DNA from: Vibrio sinaloensis DSM 21326 | GTDB lineage: Bacteria > Pseudomonadota > Gammaproteobacteria > Enterobacterales > Vibrionaceae | Direction of reading: 5' to 3' | Length of the DNA: 64,000 nt | NCBI RefSeq assembly: GCF_000189275.1 | Contig: NZ_AEVT01000108.1 | Span: forward strand, 1-64,000 | Translations under genes and position numbers: made by a program | Notes under the pieces: model-generated | What the model was told of the DNA's origin: nothing | The model's database searches: none | What the model saw: only the letters and a program-made list of their open reading frames with translations | Shown here: positions 26,091 through 34,852 of the stretch, one piece after another | Position numbering within the stretch: the first letter of the stretch is position 1 | Layout: every line of letters starts with the position of its first letter

Positions 26091-27341
26091 CTATACACCT
26101 CGGCCACTGCGCTGTTGTCTACGCTTTACATTGGCTTCTTTAACTAAGTAATCAAACAATGGAGCAAACAAGTTAGCAAATAATATCGCTAGCATAATGC
26201 CTTCCGGATAGGCTGGATTCAGCACTCGAATTCCCACCGTCATTACGCCAATTAAGAAGCCGTAGGCCCATTTACCTTGATTCGTAAATGCGGCAGAAAC
26301 AGGATCGGTAGCCATAAAAAACGCGCCAAATGCTAATCCGCCAAGCACAAAATGCCAGTAGAAAGGCATAGCAAACATGGTATTGGTGTCTGAGCCAATC
26401 AGGTTGAGTAGACTCGACGCGACAACAACGCCAAGCAGTAGCCCAGTAACAATGCGCCAAGAGGCAATTTTCATCGCAATGAGCACTCCACCACTCAGAG
26501 CAATCAACAAGGTCGACACTTCCCCCATTGAGCCCGGAAGGTTACCAATAAAGGCGTCGGCCCAAGTAATTGCTTCCCCTGTCATGTTGTTAATCAACGC
26601 ACTGCCTCCCGCGTCGTACCACTGGCTTAACGGTGTCGCACCAGAGTAACCATCAGCGGCAACCCATACTGCCCCTCCAGACATGTTGGCAGGGTAAGCA
26701 AAATAGAGAAACGCTCTTCCCGCCAACGCTGGGTTAAGAAAGTTACGTCCGGTACCACCGAATATTTCTTTTGCCACCACAATCCCGAAAGTGATCCCGA
26801 GAGCGGCCTGCCACAATGGGATAGTTGGCGGCAATATGAGTGAGAAAAGCACAGAGCTGACAAAGAAGCCCTCATTCACTTCGTGCTTACGAACAATAGC
26901 AAACAGCACTTCCCAGAAACCACCAACAACAAATACAGTGGCATAGACAGGGAGAAAGTAGCTTGCCCCTAACGCCATTTGACTCGCCCAGCCACTTTCT
27001 GCCATGACCTGTGGAGAGCCGAACAACCAGCTCAGGCGCCAACTGGCCTCAATGACAGACAATAACTCGGCTTGTGAGTAACTGACGAGCAAAGCACTCA
27101 CCGCCTGATGGCCAGTGTTGTACATGCCCCAAAACATGGCAGGAAAGGTCGCTAGCCACACCATGATCATAATGCGCTTTAAATCGATGCTATCGCGGAC
27201 ATGTGTTCGGCCTTTATTGACCATTCCGGGGGTGTAAAAAATCGTTGCGGCCGCCTCGAACAGAGGATAGAAACGCTGGTATTTTCCTCCCGGTTCAAAA
27301 TGCGGTGCCATCTGCTCTAGTTTGCTTTTCAGATTCATCAT
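26091..27341 (-). CDS. Stand-alone NqrB paralogue (Na+-NQR/RNF subunit family)
   Basis: Membrane protein of 416 residues, highly similar throughout to NqrB, the subunit of the Na+-translocating NADH:quinone oxidoreductase that carries FMN and riboflavin. Seen: HVRDSIDLKRIMIMVW, KHEVNEGFFVSS, FGGTGRNFLNPALAGRAFL and the FMN-attachment motif SGATPL, where the threonine is residue 236 from the ATG at 27341, the same number as the FMN-bearing Thr in V. cholerae NqrB. None of nqrA or nqrC-F is adjacent, so it is not the canonical operon copy. It faces a bd-oxidase operon across 136 bp. The flavinylation site is retained, so it is unlikely to be decaying; its partner is unknown. Confidence 0.85.
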   Translation of the reverse strand: MMNLKSKLEQMAPHFEPGGKYQRFYPLFEAAATIFYTPGMVNKGRTHVRDSIDLKRIMIMVWLATFPAMFWGMYNTGHQAVSALLVSYSQAELLSVIEASWRLSWLFGSPQVMAESGWASQMALGASYFLPVYATVFVVGGFWEVLFAIVRKHEVNEGFFVSSVLFSLILPPTIPLWQAALGITFGIVVAKEIFGGTGRNFLNPALAGRAFLYFAYPANMSGGAVWVAADGYSGATPLSQWYDAGGSALINNMTGEAITWADAFIGNLPGSMGEVSTLLIALSGGVLIAMKIASWRIVTGLLLGVVVASSLLNLIGSDTNTMFAMPFYWHFVLGGLAFGAFFMATDPVSAAFTNQGKWAYGFLIGVMTVGIRVLNPAYPEGIMLAILFANLFAPLFDYLVKEANVKRRQQRSGRGV

Positions 27342-27395
27342 CTCAACCACCTTTTATTTGTTTGAGCTGCTTTTTGTTACGCACATAGTCAGTTA

Positions 27396-27417
27396 TTGGG
27401 ACAAGTTTCTGTCTCAA
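27396..27417. promoter_or_regulatory. Inverted repeat in the nqrB-paralogue/cioA divergent promoter
   Basis: TTGGGACA-AGTTTC-TGTCTCAA is a 22-bp inverted repeat with one mismatch (8-6-8), placed midway between two divergent start codons. Its symmetry and position suggest an operator for an unidentified regulator. I do not recognise the motif. Confidence 0.4.
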
Positions 27418-27477
27418 TTTTGAACATTTCTTTTGTTCGTCCGTAAGCACTAATGTTGGCACCTAGAGGAGTGCATT

Positions 27478-28866
27478 ATGGATACGCTAGCGATTGACCT
27501 CGCCCGATTTCAATTTGCCTTTACGGTCTCTTTTCACATTATTTTTCCCGCCTTTACGATTGGTTTGGCGAGTTATCTAGCTGTTTTAGAAGGGCTTTGG
27601 CTTAAAACGGGTCAAGACAAGTATCTGCAAATATATAAATACTGGCTGAAGATTTTCGCCATCAGCTTCGGTATGGGCGTGGTGAGCGGCATTGTGCTGA
27701 GTTATCAATTCGGCACCAACTGGAGCGTGTTTGCTGACAAAACCGGCCCAGTCCTCGGCCCATTGATGGGCTATGAAGTCTTTACCGCATTTTTCCTTGA
27801 GGCTGGTTTTCTCGGTGTGATGTTGTTTGGCATGGAGAAAGTCGGTAAAAAGCTTCATTTCGCCGCAACCTGCATAGTAGCTTTCGGTACCTTCCTTTCT
27901 GCTTTCTGGATTCTGTCCGTCAACAGCTGGATGCAAACACCTGCAGGCTATGCCATTGATGATGCTGGTCAATTCATCCCTAAAGACTGGGGAGAGATCG
28001 TCTTTAATCCCTCTTTCCCTTATCGCTTAGTGCACATGTTACTGGCCGCCTACCTGACCACTGCGTTTGTTGTTGCAGCCGTCGGGGCCTATCACTTACT
28101 AAAAGCACCGCATAACCCACTTGCCCGAACCATGTTTTCAATGGCGATGTGGATGGCAGCCATCGTCACCCCCATTCAAATCGTCGCGGGAGATTTGCAC
28201 GGTCTAAATACGCTAGAGCATCAACCTGCCAAAGTCGCCGCAATGGAAGGACATTATCAAAGTCATGTCGGAGCCCCGCTGATTTTGTTTGGCATTCCAA
28301 ATGATGAGCAACAACGCATGGATTACAAAGTGGAAATTCCCAATCTGGGTAGTTTGATTCTCACTCACGATTGGCAAGGCGAGATCAAAGGACTCGATGC
28401 CTTTCCAGCCGAGCAACGCCCCCCTGTCAGTATCGTCTTTTGGAGCTTTAGGATCATGGTAGGCCTAGGACTCACTATGCTGCTTATTGGTCTATACAGC
28501 TTGTGGCTAAGACAGCGTAAAACTCTCTTCCAACCCAACTGGTTTCACCGCTTATGTGTCCTCTTCGGCCCTGCTGGGTTTATCGCAGTCCTTGCTGGCT
28601 GGGTCACCACAGAAGTAGGTAGGCAGCCTTACACCGTCTACGGACTACTCACAACTGCACAATCAGCCTCACCGATAGACGCTGCAGCGATCAGTGTCTC
28701 ACTCACGGCCTTCATCGTGGTTTATTTGGTGATTTTTGGTGCTGGATTTTTCTATCTCATTCGCCTGATGCGTAAGTCACCAACCCGCTATGAGCAAGCA
28801 CTAGAGAGCAGGCTGCCAGATGGCACACCTTCGTCCCCCGTTTCACACTCCAACCATCTGACCTAG
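27478..28866 (+). CDS. cioA: Cytochrome bd-type quinol oxidase subunit I (CioA type)
   Basis: Inner-membrane terminal-oxidase subunit of 462 residues with about nine helices; it binds hemes b558, b595 and d and oxidises quinol. Seen: the N-terminal heme-ligand region FQFAFTVSFHIIFPAF, the SGIVLSYQFGTNW segment, EVFTAFFLEAGFLG with the conserved glutamates, and the short Q-loop followed by TTEVGRQPYTVYG. The compact Q-loop and the linked DUF2474 gene place it in the cyanide-insensitive (Cio) group rather than canonical CydAB. AGGAG precedes the ATG. Confidence 0.9.
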   Translation: MDTLAIDLARFQFAFTVSFHIIFPAFTIGLASYLAVLEGLWLKTGQDKYLQIYKYWLKIFAISFGMGVVSGIVLSYQFGTNWSVFADKTGPVLGPLMGYEVFTAFFLEAGFLGVMLFGMEKVGKKLHFAATCIVAFGTFLSAFWILSVNSWMQTPAGYAIDDAGQFIPKDWGEIVFNPSFPYRLVHMLLAAYLTTAFVVAAVGAYHLLKAPHNPLARTMFSMAMWMAAIVTPIQIVAGDLHGLNTLEHQPAKVAAMEGHYQSHVGAPLILFGIPNDEQQRMDYKVEIPNLGSLILTHDWQGEIKGLDAFPAEQRPPVSIVFWSFRIMVGLGLTMLLIGLYSLWLRQRKTLFQPNWFHRLCVLFGPAGFIAVLAGWVTTEVGRQPYTVYGLLTTAQSASPIDAAAISVSLTAFIVVYLVIFGAGFFYLIRLMRKSPTRYEQALESRLPDGTPSSPVSHSNHLT

Positions 28867-28876
28867 GAGGCCGATC

Positions 28877-29875
28877 ATGGACTATGCACTGATTTGGTAT
28901 GCTCTGATTGGCCTTGCCGTGCTAATTTACGTCATCTTAGATGGCTTTGACTTAGGCATTGGCATTCTGTTTCCGAGTGCTCACAGTAAACAGGAGCGCG
29001 ACCTAATGATGAACAGCATTGCGCCAGTCTGGGATGGAAATGAAACTTGGCTCGTACTGGGTGGCGGTGGGTTATTTGCCGTTTTTCCTTTGGCATACGC
29101 TGTGGTCATGCCTGCGTTGTACGCTCCGCTCATCATTATGCTGCTCGGGTTGATTTTACGCGGCGTCTCATTCGAATACCGCTTTCGCACCAAGCGCGGT
29201 ATTTTTCTCTGGGATAGCGCCTTTTTCATCGGCTCTTTGATGGCGACCTTAATGCAGGGAATTATGTTGGGAGCACTACTGCAAGGCATTAGTGTAGAAG
29301 GCAGAGCGTACGCAGGCGGTTGGTTCGATTGGCTATCACCCTTTACCTTGTTTTGTGGCTTGGCGTTGATGTGCGCTTATATTTTGCTGGGCGCATGCTG
29401 GCTATTGATTAAGTTACCGCATGATTTGGTCAATCGTTACTACTCTTTAGCGCGCCGCTGGGGCGTGGCGCTGGTCGCTTGCATTGTGTTAGCCAGTATT
29501 TGGTTGCCATTCACGAACGAACTGATCGCGTTACGTTGGTTTAGCTTTCCTAATACACTGATTCTTATTGCCATTCCAATAGGTGCGGGGTTATGCATTT
29601 GGCAATTATTTGAATCCTTACTGGCACATCGAGCCGTGCGTGCCTATTTGTTTGCCATCGCTTTGTTTGCCATTTCAGCCCTTGGTTTTGGCGTGAGTAC
29701 GTTTCCTTACCTAGTGCCCTTTGCTCTTACTTATCAACAAGCCGCAGCACCAGATTCAAGCCTTATATTTCTTCTTGTCGGTGCCGCGGTACTGTTGCCG
29801 CTTATCATCGCTTACAGCGCGTACTCCTACTGGGTATTTCGAGGTAAGCTTAAACACGATGAAGGGTACCACTGA
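28877..29875 (+). CDS. cioB: Cytochrome bd-type quinol oxidase subunit II (CioB type)
   Basis: Membrane subunit of 332 residues with about eight helices, partner of CioA. The start has the family N-terminus YVILDGFDLGIGILFP and WDGNETWLVLGGGGLFAVFP. It begins 10 bp after the cioA stop with an AGGAGG ribosome-binding site, and its stop overlaps the next small gene by one base (TGATG). Confidence 0.92.
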   Translation: MDYALIWYALIGLAVLIYVILDGFDLGIGILFPSAHSKQERDLMMNSIAPVWDGNETWLVLGGGGLFAVFPLAYAVVMPALYAPLIIMLLGLILRGVSFEYRFRTKRGIFLWDSAFFIGSLMATLMQGIMLGALLQGISVEGRAYAGGWFDWLSPFTLFCGLALMCAYILLGACWLLIKLPHDLVNRYYSLARRWGVALVACIVLASIWLPFTNELIALRWFSFPNTLILIAIPIGAGLCIWQLFESLLAHRAVRAYLFAIALFAISALGFGVSTFPYLVPFALTYQQAAAPDSSLIFLLVGAAVLLPLIIAYSAYSYWVFRGKLKHDEGYH

Positions 29876-29982
29876 TGAAAAGACAAACTGCGATTCAATG
29901 GGGATGGTTCGTGGCTTTATGGCTAGTAAGTATCGCCAGCTTAACCCTGCTGGCTTCACTCATTCGCTGGGTTCTGCTGTAA
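29875..29982 (+). CDS. DUF2474 small membrane subunit of the bd oxidase
   Basis: Protein of 35 residues with one transmembrane helix (WFVALWLVSIASLTLLASLI) and a positively charged N-terminus (MKRQ). It matches DUF2474 micro-proteins that follow cioB, equivalent in size and position to CydX of CydAB oxidases. Translation is coupled to cioB through the TGATG overlap. It was probably missed by length cut-offs in many annotations. Confidence 0.85.
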   Translation: MKRQTAIQWGWFVALWLVSIASLTLLASLIRWVLL

Positions 29983-29987
29983 AGTAA

Positions 29988-30012
29988 AAAAGCAGGCGTT
30001 GCGCCTGCTTTT
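29988..30012. terminator. Bidirectional terminator between cio operon and SPOR gene
   Basis: A perfect 11-bp stem AAAAGCAGGCG / CGCCTGCTTTT flanked by A and T runs, between convergent units; it can act on both strands. Confidence 0.9.
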
Positions 30013-30023
30013 GATTGTTCCAG

Positions 30024-30950
30024 CTACTTAACGCACATAACGTTGAGTAATGAGGAGCCCTTGAGCTGATTCACTTTACCGCTGTAGAAAAGACCTGCCT
30101 TTTCTTCTCCCCAATACGGCAGGTGCATTGGCCAGTTGTTTTTCGCCATCACGCCCGAATCTAACAAAGCTTTCCACTCTATAGGCGTAGCCAAACGCAT
30201 ACCTTGTCGATAACAGGTTTTGTAAGCTTGCTCATAACTCATTCGATTCCAAGGTAAGTCATGCTCCATATAAAACTGGTCATCACTAAACAGCAGGTAA
30301 GGGACTAGGTAATGGACGCCATTAATGTCGGCCGTTAGCCTCACTGAAACGTCACTGTCTGGCTTGGCTTTATTCTCAGACATCGACTTAGCAGGCGCAA
30401 CAGCCGCCGCAGCAACGGGAGCTTTCACCGCAACGGGCTCTGGCTTAACCTTGGCGACTTTAGGTTGTGGCTTAGGCTTAGCCGCTGGCTTCGTCTGTTT
30501 AACAGGCTGCCCCTTAATAATTTCACGAATGAAGGCTTCTTTATAACCGGGCTCTTGCTTCACTTTATTCAGTTCAGAGCGAGCTTGGTTAAAATCTTGG
30601 TATGGACCAATTAAGCAGCGAAATGCCTTTGCTTCAGGTTTTAACCAAACATCCGTTGAGATGTGTTGATACAAGGTCTTGGCTTTGCTGAGCGATAATG
30701 GCTTGCTATAGACACCACATTGAATCCAAAACTGCGATTGATCACTCTTGGGTTGCTGCTTGCCCCATAACCCTTTACCGATAGGACAAGAGGTATCCAA
30801 TTGAGGCAAAGCCTGGGTTGATGCCTGAGTCGCATCACATAAAAACTCTTCTGCTAACGTAGGCGCAGAGAATGCTGGCAAAGCCAATAACGCTATGCTC
30901 AACAGTTTCACTAAAGGTTGCTTTGGCTGCGCAGCCATTTTCATTTTCAT
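30024..30950 (-). CDS. SPOR-domain periplasmic protein
   Basis: Exported protein of 308 residues: a signal peptide (about 1-33, ending TLA-E), a SPOR domain (about 72-146; FWIQCGVYSKPLSLSKAKTL and FRCLIGPYQDFNQARSEL), a Pro/Ala/Lys-rich linker (about 148-200), and a C-terminal domain ending CYRQGMRLATPIEWKALL...VMCVK that resembles formylglycine-enzyme-like folds. SPOR domains bind denuded septal peptidoglycan, so it is probably associated with division sites or cell-wall turnover. The C-terminal domain's role is unknown. Cysteines in both domains suggest disulfides. Confidence 0.85.
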   Translation of the reverse strand: MKMKMAAQPKQPLVKLLSIALLALPAFSAPTLAEEFLCDATQASTQALPQLDTSCPIGKGLWGKQQPKSDQSQFWIQCGVYSKPLSLSKAKTLYQHISTDVWLKPEAKAFRCLIGPYQDFNQARSELNKVKQEPGYKEAFIREIIKGQPVKQTKPAAKPKPQPKVAKVKPEPVAVKAPVAAAAVAPAKSMSENKAKPDSDVSVRLTADINGVHYLVPYLLFSDDQFYMEHDLPWNRMSYEQAYKTCYRQGMRLATPIEWKALLDSGVMAKNNWPMHLPYWGEEKAGLFYSGKVNQLKGSSLLNVMCVK

Positions 30951-31040
30951 ACTCTTAGTTTAAACCTTCTGTTTCATATCTACGCACTGAGACAGTGTGA
31001 CATTTTTGACGGTTCATGGCTGAGACAATTTAGATGCAAA

Positions 31041-31070
31041 AAAAGAGCCGCAACATGTTACGGCTCTTAG
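31041..31070 (-). terminator. Terminator of the ABC importer operon
   Basis: On the minus strand AAGAGCCG / CGGCTCTT with a 10-base loop, followed by a T run, 40 bp after the last permease gene. Confidence 0.88.
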
Positions 31071-31107
31071 TTTAGTGAGGTTTTTAGTTGAAAATCTAAG
31101 GCTTAGA

Positions 31108-32046
31108 TCACCCTTTGTAGATTTTCGGGTTAAATACATCGCGTAACCAGTCACCCAATAGGTTAATCACCAGTACCAATGTCACCAATACAATGCCCGG
31201 GAAGGCGGTGATCCACCAAGCACCAGAGAAAATGTAATTAAAGCCAATGCTGATCAGAGCACCCAGAGACGGCTGATCGACAGGTAAGCCTAATCCTAGG
31301 AAAGAAAGTGCCGCTTCTGACATGATGGCATTTGCCACCTGTACGGTCGAGATGACCAAGATAGGCGACAGACAGTTAGGCAGAATATGACGGAACATGA
31401 TGCGTGGAGCCTTAAAGCCCATTACACGTGCGGCTTCTACATACTCTTTTTTCTTCTCTGCCAATACCGATGCGCGAATAGTACGGGCATACTGAGGCCA
31501 CTCTGCAACACCAATGATGACCACCAGCATAACAACAGCATATTGGCTGTAGAAATCACTACCAAAGCTGGCTTTAAAAATGGCCGACACAATGATCGCA
31601 ACCATCATGGTCGAGAAAGAAAGCTGTACGTCGGCGAAACGCATTAAGAAACTATCGATACGGCCACCAAAGTAACCCGCAGAGAGTCCAATCACGATAC
31701 CAAGTACCAACTGTAAGCCTACTGCAAGGAAACCAATGGTCAGGGATAAGCGCGAGCCATAAAGAATTGTCGAAAGAATGTCGCGCCCTTGCTCATCGGT
31801 ACCAAGCAAGAAATTCTCGTCCCCATCTTCCATCCATGCTGGTGGAAGTTCTGAATCCATAATATCAATCGACGACAAGTCGTAAGGATCCGTGGGAGAA
31901 ATAACCGGTGCGGCAAGCGCCATCACTAAGAACAACATGAACACGGTAAAGCTCGCCATTGCCACTTTATCGCGCTTGAAGTAATACAAGAAATCCGATT
32001 GTTTAAATCGCTCCCAACGAGAAGGAGCGGCTGCTGTTTGACTCAT
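31108..32046 (-). CDS. Peptide-type ABC importer permease (DppC/OppC-like)
   Basis: Inner-membrane permease of 312 residues with an N-terminal OppC-type helix (FTVFMLFLVMALAAPVISPTDP), five further helices and the EAA loop (EYVEAARVMGFKAPRIMFRH). It forms the pore with the upstream DppB-like subunit. The start codon lies 2 bp after the stop of that gene. Last gene of a four-gene operon whose order is ATPase, binding protein, permease B, permease C. Confidence 0.9.
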   Translation of the reverse strand: MSQTAAAPSRWERFKQSDFLYYFKRDKVAMASFTVFMLFLVMALAAPVISPTDPYDLSSIDIMDSELPPAWMEDGDENFLLGTDEQGRDILSTILYGSRLSLTIGFLAVGLQLVLGIVIGLSAGYFGGRIDSFLMRFADVQLSFSTMMVAIIVSAIFKASFGSDFYSQYAVVMLVVIIGVAEWPQYARTIRASVLAEKKKEYVEAARVMGFKAPRIMFRHILPNCLSPILVISTVQVANAIMSEAALSFLGLGLPVDQPSLGALISIGFNYIFSGAWWITAFPGIVLVTLVLVINLLGDWLRDVFNPKIYKG

Positions 32047-32048
32047 GA

Positions 32049-33026
32049 TTAAGCTCCTTTACCTGTGAGATTTACGGTCGGGTTGATGATGCCGTATAGC
32101 AAGTCAACGATGGTATTTGTCACTACGAAAATCAGACCAACGAAAATAACGTAAGCTGTGATTAACGGTGTATCCACACGGTTGATTGCCTCTAGGAAAA
32201 GGAATCCGGTTCCAGGCCATTGGAATACCGTCTCGGTCAAAATGGTATACGCCACCATTGTACCTATCTGTACACCACCGACAGTCAAAACTGGCAGCAT
32301 GGTGTTTTTCAAAGCATGCTGATAGTAAATCTTGTTCAGAGCTAAACCTTTCGCTTTACCGAATTTGATGTACTCAGAGCTCAACACTTCAAGCATTTCA
32401 GAACGTACCAAGCGAATAAACAGCGGAAGCATAATGGAAGCGAGAGCAATACAAGGTAGAACCAAGTGTGCTAAGCCATCGAGAGTAAAGAATCCAGATT
32501 CCCACCCAAATACATTGGCTGTTTCACCTCGTCCATAGGACGGTAACCAGCCGAGCTCAATCGAGAAGACATACATCAACATGATTGCGGTTAAGAAAAC
32601 CGGAATCGAAATCCCGATACTACTGCCCGCCATCACTATTTTGGTAAATATGCTTTTTGGGTGAATGGCCGAGTAAACACCGAGAGGAATAGAACAGAAA
32701 ACGATAATTAAGGTCGCACCAAACACCAACTCTAGTGTTGCGACTAATTTATCCAGAATCACTTCAACCGCCGGGCGCTTGAAGAAGTAAGAAGTACCTA
32801 AATCACCTTGCAGCGCATTGCCAACAAAGCGAGTGTATTTTGTAATGAAGGGATCATTCAGACCAAGTTCGTCACGCAAAGCTTGACGCTCTGATTCGGA
32901 AACCGACTGACCTACTAGCTCACGCAATGGATCGCCGAGGTTATCCTGAATGGCAAACGCCACTAAACTGATCACAAACATCACTATCAGTGCCTGAAAC
33001 AGGCGCTTGACCAGAAACGAAAACAT
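32049..33026 (-). CDS. Peptide-type ABC importer permease (DppB/OppB-like)
   Basis: Inner-membrane permease of 325 residues: the N-terminal helix MFSFLVKRLFQALIVMFVIS, a periplasmic domain (about 30-95), five more helices and the EAA motif SSEYIKFGKAKGLALNKIYYQ. Typical of peptide/nickel/oligosaccharide importers. It is preceded by a hairpin terminator-like element that probably lowers its expression relative to the binding protein. Confidence 0.9.
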   Translation of the reverse strand: MFSFLVKRLFQALIVMFVISLVAFAIQDNLGDPLRELVGQSVSESERQALRDELGLNDPFITKYTRFVGNALQGDLGTSYFFKRPAVEVILDKLVATLELVFGATLIIVFCSIPLGVYSAIHPKSIFTKIVMAGSSIGISIPVFLTAIMLMYVFSIELGWLPSYGRGETANVFGWESGFFTLDGLAHLVLPCIALASIMLPLFIRLVRSEMLEVLSSEYIKFGKAKGLALNKIYYQHALKNTMLPVLTVGGVQIGTMVAYTILTETVFQWPGTGFLFLEAINRVDTPLITAYVIFVGLIFVVTNTIVDLLYGIINPTVNLTGKGA

Positions 33027-33160
33027 TCCTTGCCCCTTTAACTTTCCATAGATTTCAGTCTGCGAACCGTATCAATCCATTGAATAAAACTAGGATATTG
33101 GAACGCAATTTTCAGTCTTAAAAATGGCACCTAACCCGACTGAAACAGAGCTAAGCACCA

Positions 33161-33192
33161 AAAATCGACCAAGCACATTATCGTGCTTGGTC
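33161..33192 (-). terminator. Intra-operon attenuator between binding protein and permeases
   Basis: On the minus strand a perfect 10-bp stem GACCAAGCAC / GTGCTTGGTC with loop GATAAT is followed by GATTTTTGG. It lies between the substrate-binding protein stop and permease B start. Partial termination here would give more binding protein than permease. Confidence 0.75.
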
Positions 33193-33206
33193 AAGTTCAC
33201 TAATGA

Positions 33207-34760
33207 TTATTTAACCACTAGGTCACCGAAGTATGGGAAGTTCATACCGTTGATGATTGGACCAATCTCAACGTTGCCTTTCGCTGCCCATGAAGGATCT
33301 TGCCAATGTAGAGGAACAAACGCCGCTTCATTGTATAGAATCTCTTCAACTTTCTTCAGTGCCGTACTACGCTTCGCTAGATCTGTCATCTTGTTGGTCT
33401 CTTCGATCAACTTATCTACTTCTGCGTTTGAGTAGTGGCCACAGTTGTACTGACCTTTACCTGTTTCCGCATTACGCGTCATTGCTAGGAACTCAGTGAA
33501 GTTACCTGAATCTTCTGTATCTGGGTGCCAGCCGATCATTAGCATATCTGCTGCACACTTATCGAATTCAGGCCAGTACTGAGCTTTAGGCATAGTCTTA
33601 AGATCAACTTTGATGCCAATCTTAGATAGCATTGCCGCCGATGCTTGAGCGATCTTGTCATCGTTCACGTAACGGTTGTTTGGCGCCATCATAGTTAGCG
33701 TAAAGCCGTTCTCGTAACCCGCTTCTTTCATCAAGGCTTTTGCTTTCTTAAGATCGTAACGAGGTTTTAGGTCTTCGTTATAACCAACGAAACCTACTGG
33801 GCTCTGCTGACCTGCTGCAGTCGCTGCACCCTTCATTACTTTCTTAGTGATACCTTCGTTGTTGATTGCGTAAGTGATCGCTTGACGAACACGAACATCT
33901 TTCAGTGCTGGGTTGCTGTTTTGGTTCATTTGGAACGTAATGACACGCGTACCCGGCATTGTGTAAAGATCAACGCTGTCAGCTTTCTTGATACGCTTGT
34001 AGTCGTTTGGCGCAACTGGCGCAATCATATCAACATCGCCAGAAAGAAGGGCTGCAACACGCGTCGCGTCTTCTTTGATTGGCACTAGCGTAAGCTTATC
34101 TACGTTACCGCCTGAAGCATTGTCCCAGTAGTCATCAAAACGCTCAAAGGTCACTTTAACGCCCTGCTCACGTTGTGTAATGATGAATGGACCCGTACCC
34201 GATACGTTGGTTGATGCGTAAGAGTTACCGTGCTTCACTAGCTCGGCTTTGTCTTTACCATCTGCAGTTTGACCAGAGTAGAACTTACTATCCATTGGGA
34301 ATAGGTAAGTCATTACGTTTTCTACCAATGGGTAAACGCCGTCAGTTTTCACTTCAACTTTGTAGTCACCCGCTTTAGTGATTGACGTGATAGGGCCAAA
34401 GATACCCTTGAAGTCAGGTGAGCTCTTCAGACGGTTAAATGTCCAAACAACGTCGTCAGCCGTTAACATGTTGCCAGAGTGGAATTTCACTCCTTGGCGA
34501 ATGTTAAAGTGCATTGTTTCACCGTCGATACGTTCCCAAGATTCAGCCAAGCGAGGTTCAAATTCCATCTTCTGGTTAAAGCGGATTAGCGGGTCAAATA
34601 CCATGTGAGACATTTGCAGCGTGCCACCAGATAGCTGCTCATGCGGATCCAGTGATACTGGGTCTGCGTCGTAAGCTACTGTGATATCTGCAGCTGCTGC
34701 GCCAAAGCTCAGGCCAGCTGCCATCAAAGCGACTGCTAGTTTGCTTTTCATGGTTTTCAT
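33207..34760 (-). CDS. ABC importer periplasmic substrate-binding protein (SBP_bac_5)
   Basis: Family 5 binding protein of 517 residues. It has a signal peptide (about 1-24, ending AAA-D), then the family signature ADPVSLDPHEQLSGGTLQM and GMRFHSG-like VKFHSGNMLTADDVVW. Peptides, nickel or oligosaccharides are usual ligands; the sequence alone does not decide. The ATG at 34760 is preceded by AAGGAG with 6-base spacing; a second ATG at 34751 is less well placed. It is flanked by hairpins on both sides, consistent with a stable, abundant transcript segment. Confidence 0.92.
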   Translation of the reverse strand: MKTMKSKLAVALMAAGLSFGAAAADITVAYDADPVSLDPHEQLSGGTLQMSHMVFDPLIRFNQKMEFEPRLAESWERIDGETMHFNIRQGVKFHSGNMLTADDVVWTFNRLKSSPDFKGIFGPITSITKAGDYKVEVKTDGVYPLVENVMTYLFPMDSKFYSGQTADGKDKAELVKHGNSYASTNVSGTGPFIITQREQGVKVTFERFDDYWDNASGGNVDKLTLVPIKEDATRVAALLSGDVDMIAPVAPNDYKRIKKADSVDLYTMPGTRVITFQMNQNSNPALKDVRVRQAITYAINNEGITKKVMKGAATAAGQQSPVGFVGYNEDLKPRYDLKKAKALMKEAGYENGFTLTMMAPNNRYVNDDKIAQASAAMLSKIGIKVDLKTMPKAQYWPEFDKCAADMLMIGWHPDTEDSGNFTEFLAMTRNAETGKGQYNCGHYSNAEVDKLIEETNKMTDLAKRSTALKKVEEILYNEAAFVPLHWQDPSWAAKGNVEIGPIINGMNFPYFGDLVVK

Positions 34761-34816
34761 GCATAACTCCTTATGCGGGAATCATCCCTAGTTGTTGTAT
34801 TTGCTTCTGTTTATAG

Positions 34817-34838
34817 CCAGGTACTTGGTGGTACCTGG
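34817..34838 (-). promoter_or_regulatory. Stem-loop upstream of the binding-protein gene
   Basis: A perfect 8-bp stem CCAGGTAC / GTACCTGG (loop CACCAA on the minus strand) in the 92-bp gap after the ATPase gene. With no T run, it probably protects or sets the processing boundary of the binding-protein mRNA. Confidence 0.6.
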
Positions 34839-34852
34839 AAAAGTTAGACGGC

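Noticed and set aside
26091..27341. RnfD of the RNF complex
   Set aside because: The N-terminus, HVRDSIDLKRIMIMVW, 416-residue length and Thr236 match NqrB, not the shorter RnfD, and no rnf genes are adjacent.
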